Source of the DNA: Gluconobacter sphaericus NBRC 12467
Lineage (GTDB): Bacteria > Pseudomonadota > Alphaproteobacteria > Acetobacterales > Acetobacteraceae
DNA: 64,000 nucleotides
Assembly (NCBI RefSeq): GCF_006539125.1
Contig: NZ_BJMK01000001.1
Coordinates: forward strand, 391,932 to 455,931
Direction of reading: 5' to 3'
In this document: positions 8,256 to 16,313 of the stretch, piece after piece
Numbering within the stretch: the first letter of the stretch is position 1
How the letters are laid out: each line of letters starts with the position of its first letter
Position numbers and translations under genes: made by a program
The notes under the pieces: generated by a model
Told to the model about the DNA's origin: nothing
Database searches by the model: none
What the model saw: the letters and a program-made list of their open reading frames with translations, nothing else

Positions 8256-8519
8256 TCAGTCGAAATTATGATTCGGATCTGCGTTCAGGTCGATGCCTGC
8301 ACGCGCATCGTCGATTTCAACACCGTCGAGCTCCGGTGGCGGCAGGTCCTTGACCGGAGTGCCCTGTGGGACGCCCTTGATGGCGATCAGGTCGGTGGCC
8401 TTTTCGAGGTAGCCTTCGGGGCCGCAGGCCGGCTTTCCGTCTGCTTCCCACAGGAGGCGCGCCTCGTGGCGGATTGCTGCGTCGCGCTTCGGATCGTCTT
8501 TGAGCGGATTGCTGCTCAT
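8256..8519 (-). CDS. DUF2934-like small protein, 87 aa
   Basis: An 87-residue acidic protein starting MSSNPLKDDPKRDAAIRHEA. The segment IRHEARLLWEADGKPACGPEGYLEKATDLI resembles the DUF2934 domain, whose core is a short helix-turn with R-A-x-x-L-W-E-x-x-G-x-P (positions about 16-42 here). The tail is rich in Pro and Asp. The frame runs further upstream inside the SDR gene, but the ATG at 8519 (complement) gives a compact domain protein one base after the SDR stop, with GGAGT as ribosome site. It probably forms an operon with the SDR and dienelactone hydrolase genes. The function is unknown. Confidence 0.75.
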   Translation of the reverse strand: MSSNPLKDDPKRDAAIRHEARLLWEADGKPACGPEGYLEKATDLIAIKGVPQGTPVKDLPPPELDGVEIDDARAGIDLNADPNHNFD

Positions 8520-8520
8520 C

Positions 8521-9267
8521 TTAGAACTCCTGTCTGGTCGGGCGCAGGACGATTTCATTGATGTCCACGTCGTCAGGCTGTGAAATGGCGAAGGCGATGG
8601 CACGGGCCACTGAGTCCGCCGGGATCGCCATCTTATAGAATTCTTCCACGGTTTTGCGACTGTCTGTGTCACCGCTTCCGGACTTGAGTTCACTCTCGAC
8701 TGCGCCGGGCTCGATGGAGGTGACGCGGAAGGTGTTTCCTGCTTCCTGTCGCAGGCCTTCGCTGATGGCACGGACGGCGAATTTCGTGCCGGAATAGACG
8801 GTGCCACCCGGAGCAAAGACCTTCAGGCCAGCGACGGAAGACAGGTTAATGACGTGTCCGGATTTCTGTCTTTCGAACACCGGCAGGGCAGCGGCAATGC
8901 CGTAGAGCACGCCCTTGATGTTGATGTCGATCATCCGGTCCCATTCATCGACCATCAGCTTCTGGATGGGGGCGATGGCCATGAGGCCGGCATTGTTCAC
9001 CAGAACGTCCAGACGGCCGAAATCACGGGTGACGGCGGCGACGGTCTCTTCGACCTCGGAGCGTTTCGTGACATCGAGCGTATAGGCGCGGGCGGTCTGG
9101 CCCTGTGCCGAGAGTTCGGAGACGATTTCGTCCAGCCGGTCACGGCGACGGGCGGAGATGGCCACCTTTGCGCCCAGGGCTGCGAGATGACGGGCCGTGG
9201 CCTCGCCAAGTCCGGAACTGCCGCCCGTGATGAGGACGACTTTTCCGGCGATGTTGTTCGTGGTCAT
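8521..9267 (-). CDS. Short-chain dehydrogenase/reductase
   Basis: A classical SDR of 248 residues, NAD(P)-dependent, cytoplasmic. The Rossmann motif TGGSSGLGEA is at about 14-23, the NNAG motif near 91-94, and the catalytic Ser (LSSVAG) and Tyr-x-x-x-Lys (YSGTKFA) near 143 and 158-162. An Arg-Arg-Arg stretch after the second beta strand (SARRRDRL) suggests NADP(H) preference, by analogy with the family. It is most like general oxidoreductases of the YdfG type that act on 3-hydroxy acids or small alcohols, but the substrate cannot be named. It sits 7 bases after the dienelactone hydrolase gene and directly before the DUF2934 gene. Confidence 0.9.
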   Translation of the reverse strand: MTTNNIAGKVVLITGGSSGLGEATARHLAALGAKVAISARRRDRLDEIVSELSAQGQTARAYTLDVTKRSEVEETVAAVTRDFGRLDVLVNNAGLMAIAPIQKLMVDEWDRMIDINIKGVLYGIAAALPVFERQKSGHVINLSSVAGLKVFAPGGTVYSGTKFAVRAISEGLRQEAGNTFRVTSIEPGAVESELKSGSGDTDSRKTVEEFYKMAIPADSVARAIAFAISQPDDVDINEIVLRPTRQEF

Positions 9268-9274
9268 GGTGGGC

Positions 9275-10000
9275 TCACTTCTGTTCGAGATGAGACTTCA
9301 GGAAACCGATGCTGCGGGACCAGGCGAGGTCGCGGGCATCACGGTTAAAGCTAGGGCGCTCGGGGCAGCCGAAGCCGTGACCGGCGTCGTCATAAACATA
9401 TTCCTCGACTTCAGGTCGGGCGTCGCGGATCTTCTGGATCTCAGTGTGGGGGATGGAGGAGTCTTCGCCGCCGAAATGCAACTCGACCGGGCAGTGCGGT
9501 GCGGTTTCGACATGGTTGCCGATGCTGCCGCCATACCAGCTTACGGCCGCATCTACGTTGTGCGTGCGGGTGGCGGTGAGCCAGGCGAGCAGGCCGCCCC
9601 AGCAGAAACCAATGATGCCGACTTTCTTGTGGCCGGCGTCGCGCAGGGCTTTTGCGCAGGCAGCGATGTCGGCGAGGGTCTTGTCGGACGGGATCTTGCT
9701 GCGCAGTTCGAGGCCTTCGGTCACGCCGGCCTGTGTATATTCCAGAACGACGTCGGGTTTGACGCGATCGAAGGCGGCTGGGGCCAGAACGTGGAAGCCT
9801 TCAGCTGCGAAGTCGTGACAGACGTTGCGGATATGGGAGGTGAGGCCGAAAATTTCCTGAACGACGATGACGGCAAAGGGCGACTCCGCGGAGCCGGCTT
9901 CCCAGGCCTTGAAGCTGTGGCCATCGGCTGCTGTCAGGCTGATCATGTGACCATTAGCGCTGGAAGCAGGGGTTTTGTTGTCCGAGGGGCTGTGTTTCAT
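9275..10000 (-). CDS. Dienelactone hydrolase family protein
   Basis: A 241-residue alpha/beta hydrolase of the dienelactone hydrolase family, cytoplasmic. The Cys-His-Asp triad is visible: the nucleophile cysteine in GFCWGG (about 134-139), the aspartate in GGEDSSIP (about 187-194) and the histidine in DAGHGF (about 217-222). The N-terminal VVQEIFGL block is also typical. Family members hydrolyse lactones or esters. It is the first gene of the three-gene minus-strand unit and is divergent from the DUF4169 gene, with 42 bases between starts, so both promoters must overlap there. The natural substrate is not known. Confidence 0.9.
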   Translation of the reverse strand: MKHSPSDNKTPASSANGHMISLTAADGHSFKAWEAGSAESPFAVIVVQEIFGLTSHIRNVCHDFAAEGFHVLAPAAFDRVKPDVVLEYTQAGVTEGLELRSKIPSDKTLADIAACAKALRDAGHKKVGIIGFCWGGLLAWLTATRTHNVDAAVSWYGGSIGNHVETAPHCPVELHFGGEDSSIPHTEIQKIRDARPEVEEYVYDDAGHGFGCPERPSFNRDARDLAWSRSIGFLKSHLEQK

Positions 10001-10042
10001 GTCTGTGTATCCAGTCTTGTAATGCCCGGAAGGCCATGAGCC

Positions 10043-10249
10043 ATGAGCGACGTCATCAATCTCCGTCGGGAACGCAAACGCCGCAAGAGCCTAGAGGATG
10101 CGAAGGTCGCCGATGCGAACCGCCGTCTGTACGGTCGGACCAAGGGACAGAAGGCGGCTGAAACGCTTGAGAAACAGCGGATGCAGGCGCTTCTCGACGG
10201 GCGCAGACTTTCTCCCGGAGCACCTTCGGACGAAAGCGAGAAACCTTGA
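10043..10249 (+). CDS. DUF4169 family small protein, 68 aa
   Basis: A very basic protein of 68 residues starting MSDVINLRRERKRRKSLEDA. The N-terminal INLRR-RK segment and the following AN-R-YGRTKGQKAAE (about 26-40) are typical of DUF4169, found in alphaproteobacteria. It has no known function; it is probably helical and could bind nucleic acid, which is inference from charge only. Its stop codon (TGA, 10247-10249) lies inside the proposed -35 element of groES. Confidence 0.8.
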   Translation: MSDVINLRRERKRRKSLEDAKVADANRRLYGRTKGQKAAETLEKQRMQALLDGRRLSPGAPSDESEKP

Positions 10250-10274
10250 CGCAGAGGGTGGGGACGATTATGTC
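10246..10274 (+). promoter_or_regulatory. Proposed groESL promoter (sigma70 or RpoH type)
   Basis: TTGACG (10246-10251) and TATGTC (10269-10274) are 17 bases apart, directly before the CIRCE operator. The two boxes, read as CTTGAC and TTATGTCT, also fit the alphaproteobacterial RpoH consensus (CTTGAC, then CYTATNT) fairly well, so heat-shock sigma factor may read the same site. Confidence 0.6.
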
Positions 10275-10275
10275 T

Positions 10276-10302
10276 TTGGCACTCTCTGTGTGAGAGTGCC
10301 AA
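10276..10302 (+). promoter_or_regulatory. CIRCE operator (HrcA binding site)
   Basis: TTGGCACTC (10276-10284), nine bases, then GAGTGCCAA (10294-10302): a perfect inverted repeat with the CIRCE spacing. Each arm differs from the usual TTAGCACTC by one symmetric change (A to G). CIRCE is bound by HrcA, which represses groESL until heat shock. The hrcA gene is not in this window. Confidence 0.93.
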
Positions 10303-10379
10303 AATGCACTGCAGTCATTGAGTGCAGCAACCCGGTCACGCTGCTTTGTACAAGGGTGTGGCCATAAATGGAGCGATCC

Positions 10380-10670
10380 ATGACGAAGTTTCGTCCCCTT
10401 CATGACCGCGTGGTGGTCCGTCGCCTGACGGGCGAAGAGAAGACCGCTGGCGGCATTATCATTCCTGACACAGCCAAGGACAAGCCGACCGAAGGCGAAG
10501 TCGTTTCCGTTGGTCCGGGTGCCCGCAATGAGCAGGGCCAGATCGTGGCTCTGGACGTCAAGGCTGGTGACAAGGTGCTGTTCGGCAAGTGGTCCGGCAC
10601 CGAGGTCAAGATCGACGGCGAAGAGCTGCTGATCATGAAAGAGAGCGACATCATGGGTGTGATCGGCTGA
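10380..10670 (+). CDS. groES: Co-chaperonin GroES
   Basis: The 96-residue lid of the GroEL/GroES folding chamber. The whole chain matches the family: [12 protein letters not shown], the mobile loop [21 protein letters not shown] (about residues 15-35), [20 protein letters not shown] and the end [12 protein letters not shown]. An in-frame ATG lies at 10368, but GGAGCG sits within those codons and serves the ATG at 10380, which gives the normal length. It is 50 bases before groEL and is controlled by the CIRCE element upstream. Confidence 0.98.
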   Translation: MTKFRPLHDRVVVRRLTGEEKTAGGIIIPDTAKDKPTEGEVVSVGPGARNEQGQIVALDVKAGDKVLFGKWSGTEVKIDGEELLIMKESDIMGVIG

Positions 10671-10696
10671 TTAGCCGTCCCCGTTTCCTCTCGTAA

Positions 10697-12361
<1,665 letters not shown>

Positions 12362-12429
12362 TCGAAGTTCGGTCTTTCCTCCATTTCTTCCAGGGAAGGG
12401 ATGGAGGAAACTCTGTTTGTTGTAAAAAA

Positions 12430-12461
12430 GCCTCTGGCCTGCGGGTCAGAGGCTTTTTTTT
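12430..12461 (+). terminator. groESL terminator
   Basis: GCCTCTG (12430-12436) and CAGAGGC (12447-12453) with a ten-base loop, flanked by A6 before and T8 after. It lies 68 bases after the groEL stop. Confidence 0.92.
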
Positions 12462-12642
12462 GTCTATTTAGTTGCTGAAAGATAACGAAAAAAAACAGGT
12501 GTGGGGCATAACTGTTGCGTAGAGATCACATGTTGCACCCAAGTGCTCCGTAAAAGCATGGCTGGTATGTATTTTTCGTGACAGTAACGCTCTGAGATCT
12601 TTAGAGAGGGTTCATTATTCTTTTGAAGGATCTTGTTCTTTG

Positions 12643-15594
12643 ATGAGCACATCTCGTCGCCATCTGTTGCTGTGTGCATCAATTCTCGGAGTTGGCACCC
12701 TGTCCGGGACGGCTTTTGCTGATTCCTCGATGCAGCCGGAACACCGTTCCCACACGGCTGTGCATCACAAGGCTTCCACGTCGACGGTTGCCCCCCGGAG
12801 TGCATCGGCCGCTGTTACTGCTCCTGTCGCCACGACCGCGCCGATTTCCTCCAGCCGTCGTCGTGCTGCGCTTCTTGAGGCACAGGGTGTCTCGGGTGGA
12901 ACCGAGCGGATGGTTGTTACGGGATCGGCTCTGGCCTCCTCGAATAACCAGAATGCCAACCCCGTTCAGATCGTGACGGCGAAGCAGATCCAGCAGACGG
13001 GTGCTACGACGCTCAGTGATTTCTTCGCGCGTATTCCGTCCATCGGTGGGACAGGGTCAAACAACGCGGAAACCAACGGTACGGGCGGTGCGTCCTGCAC
13101 AGACATCCGTAACCTTGGCTCCAACCGCGTACTGGTCCTGATCGATGGCAAGCGTGCCACGCTGAATGGTCAGACGAACTGCATCGATCTGAACGCGCTG
13201 CCGGTCCAGCAGATCGCCAGCGTCGAAATCCTGAAGGATGGCGGTTCCGAACTGTATGGCGCGGATGCGGTGTCGGGCGTCATCAACATCAAGATGCGTC
13301 ATAACCTCTCGGATGGAAACATTACGGTCCGTGGTGGCATTACCGGGCAGGGCGACAACGATACGGGCATGATCTCCGCCTACAAGGGCTGGAATTTTGA
13401 TCATGACAAGGGCAACCTAACGCTGTTCGGTCAGTACATGACCCAGGGTGGTGTACTGCAGCGTAACCGCAGCTGGGCCAACCCGGTTCAGCTGTCCGAT
13501 AATCCGGTGGGTTCGGGTGGAGAGTCCTTCGGATCCGGTTATTCCAACTATACGCATGTTCAGAACGCATCTGGCCTGAACGCTGCTGTTGCGCCGGATG
13601 GCAAGACGGTGAGCAGCTGGGGTACGAACGACCGTTATGACTATGGTCGGCATCAGAGCCTGCTCAACCAGCTTCAGGATGCCAGCCTCTCGGGTGATTT
13701 CCACTACGAGTTCAACCGGCATGCCAACCTGTACTCCAATGTGATGTACTCGCATCGGACCAGTTCGACTTATATGGCAGCCGAGCCGTTTGACGGTTCT
13801 GTCCAGCCCAGCACGCTGCCGTCCGTTCTGACCATACCGGCCAATGATCCGAATAATCCGTTCGGTCAGGACGTGGACATCACAAAGCGTCTGACGGAAC
13901 TCGGGGATCGCCGCGACGAGAACGCCACCGACACGGTCACGGCCAAGGTGGGTGTGAATGGTGAGATTGCTTACGGCTGGAATTACGACCTGTCGTATAC
14001 TTACGGTTCCAACATGTCGACGGATCATCTGGAGAACGTGGGGTCGTACACGAAGCTGCTGAACGCCTATGGTCTACAGCAGGTTGACCCGTCCAGCGCG
14101 ACGAGTGCTCTGGTTTATAATCCGTCGGTCTGCCCGTCTTTCGGGTGCAGCAATCCGTTCGGGACGATGGGCAGCCAGGCTGCATCCTACGTCAACTACA
14201 ACACGAACACGCATTCGCATTACCAGCTTCGTGACTGGAATCTGCGCATCAACAACAACCACGTGACGACGATGCCTTGGAAGGGCGGCGGCGATCTGGG
14301 TATTGCGGTGGGCTTCGAGCATCGCGGCGAGCAGCTGACCAACACGCCTGACGAACTGATCAGTAGCGGTCAGAGCCTGACCAATACGGTTCTGCCGACC
14401 AGCGGTGGATTCGACGTGACGGAAGGTTATGCGGAAGCCAAGGCGACGCTGCTGAAGAACGTCTTCCTTGCGAAGGATCTGACGGTTGACGTACAGGGTC
14501 GTGCGTCTGGTTACAGCACGACGTCGGACACGGCGAAGAACTGGAAGGCGTCCATTAACTGGGCTCCGACGCAGGATATCCGCTTCCGTGGTACGATCGG
14601 CACGTCCTATCGTCAGCCGAATGTCTATGAACTGTATGGCGGCCAGTCGCTCAGCTACAACCTTGCCAACGATCCGTGCGATGCGGGGCAGGTCGGCACC
14701 TATGGTGCTGCTGCGGCGACGGTTGCTGCAACCTGCGCGAAGCAGGGCATTAACACCTCCACGTTCCATCAGTCCGGTACGGGTCAGGTTCCGACGCTGG
14801 GTGGTGGTAATGCGCATCTGTCACCTGAGATCGGACGGACCTACACGTTCGGTACGATCATCACGCCGCGCTGGATCCCGAACCTCTCCATTTCCGGTGA
14901 GTTCTGGCACTATTCGATCAACCACACGATCAGCGCGCTTCCGACGCAGTATATTCTGGACGGATGCTACACGGGCACCAACTCTTCGTTGTGCAATGCG
15001 ATAAACCGTCTATCGAATGGCCAGATCAACACGGTGTCGGCCACGGATCAGAACACAGGCGCTCTGCATGAAAGCGGTGTGGATTTTGATTTCGACTACC
15101 GTATCCGCGTGGCACGTCATGATGTCCTCTCGGTATCCAACAATTTCCAGTACCTGCTGAACTACACGCAGCAGCTCGTTCCGGGTGGCGCGTTCACCAA
15201 CTACACCGGTGCGCTGCTGTATGCCGGTGGTCCGAACAACGGCAATGCATCCTATGGCATTCCGCGCGTTCGTGATTATGCGACCTTCGGCTGGACCCAT
15301 GGTGCGTTCACGGCGACTTATATGATGCAGTTCATTGGTGGGATGCGCTGGAACGATCAGACCGAGTTCCTGAACTCCACGACGGCTGGCCGTTACAAGA
15401 CGCCGATGATGATCGAACAGGATCTGACGCTGGCTTATCGCTGGAAGAAGTGGAACTTCGAGAGCGGCATCAACAACATCACCAACAAGAAGCCGCCGTT
15501 CGTGGCCAGTGGCGTGGATAACAGCGCCGGCGCGACGTATGGCAGCTTCTATCAGGGACGTTATTTCTTCCTGCAGGCCGGTCTGAATTTCTGA
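12643..15594 (+). CDS. TonB-dependent outer membrane receptor
   Basis: A 983-residue outer membrane receptor that imports a ligand across the outer membrane with energy from TonB-ExbBD. A signal peptide is followed by a low-complexity Ala/Thr/Ser linker (to about residue 85), then a TonB box-like ERMVVTGSA and the plug domain (VQIVTAKQIQQTGATTLSDFF, NRVLVLIDGKRA, ILKDGGSELYGADAVSGVINI; about 100-210). The barrel ends with the usual aromatic signature FFLQAGLNF. Four cysteines in the barrel region may form loops. The long plug with the SCTDIRNLG insert is like receptors of the iron or vitamin B12 group or oligosaccharide group, but the ligand cannot be told. The start ATG has AAGGA 13 bases upstream; an adjacent TTG is less likely. 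No partner genes are near. Confidence 0.93.
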   Translation: MSTSRRHLLLCASILGVGTLSGTAFADSSMQPEHRSHTAVHHKASTSTVAPRSASAAVTAPVATTAPISSSRRRAALLEAQGVSGGTERMVVTGSALASSNNQNANPVQIVTAKQIQQTGATTLSDFFARIPSIGGTGSNNAETNGTGGASCTDIRNLGSNRVLVLIDGKRATLNGQTNCIDLNALPVQQIASVEILKDGGSELYGADAVSGVINIKMRHNLSDGNITVRGGITGQGDNDTGMISAYKGWNFDHDKGNLTLFGQYMTQGGVLQRNRSWANPVQLSDNPVGSGGESFGSGYSNYTHVQNASGLNAAVAPDGKTVSSWGTNDRYDYGRHQSLLNQLQDASLSGDFHYEFNRHANLYSNVMYSHRTSSTYMAAEPFDGSVQPSTLPSVLTIPANDPNNPFGQDVDITKRLTELGDRRDENATDTVTAKVGVNGEIAYGWNYDLSYTYGSNMSTDHLENVGSYTKLLNAYGLQQVDPSSATSALVYNPSVCPSFGCSNPFGTMGSQAASYVNYNTNTHSHYQLRDWNLRINNNHVTTMPWKGGGDLGIAVGFEHRGEQLTNTPDELISSGQSLTNTVLPTSGGFDVTEGYAEAKATLLKNVFLAKDLTVDVQGRASGYSTTSDTAKNWKASINWAPTQDIRFRGTIGTSYRQPNVYELYGGQSLSYNLANDPCDAGQVGTYGAAAATVAATCAKQGINTSTFHQSGTGQVPTLGGGNAHLSPEIGRTYTFGTIITPRWIPNLSISGEFWHYSINHTISALPTQYILDGCYTGTNSSLCNAINRLSNGQINTVSATDQNTGALHESGVDFDFDYRIRVARHDVLSVSNNFQYLLNYTQQLVPGGAFTNYTGALLYAGGPNNGNASYGIPRVRDYATFGWTHGAFTATYMMQFIGGMRWNDQTEFLNSTTAGRYKTPMMIEQDLTLAYRWKKWNFESGINNITNKKPPFVASGVDNSAGATYGSFYQGRYFFLQAGLNF

Positions 15595-15640
15595 CCCTGT
15601 CAGTCTGAAAAATGGCCTGGACCTTTCGGGGTCCTGAAGA

Positions 15641-15673
15641 GCCCCCGGCCTGTGTGGTCGGGGGCTTTTTTTT
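15641..15673 (+). terminator. Terminator after the TonB-dependent receptor
   Basis: GCCCCCG (15641-15647) pairs with CGGGGGC (15659-15665) and is followed by eight Ts. Confidence 0.92.
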
Positions 15674-16313
15674 GTGCGAATTTTTCGGGAGCGTACTTTC
15701 TTGATTGAGGGCCGGTAAAACCTGTCGAAATGGAACATGGGTCTCGGAGAGAGGCTCATGAGCGGAAATATCGACGATCTTGCAGCGCGGATCAGGGAAG
15801 CCGAAGGCGGCCGTGAGCGCCTTCTGGAGAAGTTCACGGTGTTTTGCGCCCTGGCCTTTTCCTCGCCAGGAAGTGGTGTCACGCAGGTTAGAGCGGACGG
15901 TCGAGATCGAGGGTTTTTCCCTCGGTTTAAGACGCGGATTTTTAAGTTGCGCCGCGAGGACTTTATGGTCGTAGCCGGAATTGCGTATGAGGTCCGCTGC
16001 GTGGTCATCAGCCGTAAGCAGGTTCCTGTTCGAGACTGGACCGTGCAGTTGCGCCAGAAGATGCACGAGGCGGGACGGCGGTTCCGGGGTAGGCTATGGC
16101 GGGATTGACGGGTTTTCGCCCGCGATGGGGCTGTTTTCGTGGTCGTCCGGTGTGAAGATGGAGCCTCAATTCCGGGCTTTTTATGCCCTGGAAGGGCGAT
16201 CTCGAACTCTGTTGCGGGTGGGCGTACGAGCAGGAAAAGGAATTGCGCCAATTTCACGACCGTCTGGCCAGCAGCTGCCAAGTCTGTCGTAGCAGTCGGT
16301 TCGGCCTTTGGGG
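15674..16313. other. Interval of 640 bases with no confident gene
   Basis: Between the receptor terminator and the helicase stop codon several overlapping frames are open on both strands, none with a family I recognise. The most protein-like is the plus-strand frame at 15758-16108, listed separately. No repeat or RNA structure stood out. Confidence 0.5.
15758..16108 (+). CDS. Possible hypothetical protein, 116 aa
   Basis: A frame starting MSGNIDDLAARIREAEGGRERLLE, which looks like an amphipathic helix, followed by a mixed region and a basic tail (MHEAGRRFRGRLWRD). The ATG at 15758 follows GGAGAGAGGCTC, a fair ribosome site. Two rare Arg codons (AGA, AGG) and a poorly defined middle part make it doubtful, and it may be a gene remnant. 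No domain is recognised. An opposite-strand frame covers the same bases and looks less like protein. Confidence 0.3.
   Translation: MSGNIDDLAARIREAEGGRERLLEKFTVFCALAFSSPGSGVTQVRADGRDRGFFPRFKTRIFKLRREDFMVVAGIAYEVRCVVISRKQVPVRDWTVQLRQKMHEAGRRFRGRLWRD

Noticed and set aside
8520..8816. Upstream extension of the DUF2934-like gene
   Set aside because: The extension lies within the SDR gene in another frame; the short start has a ribosome site and gives a compact domain.
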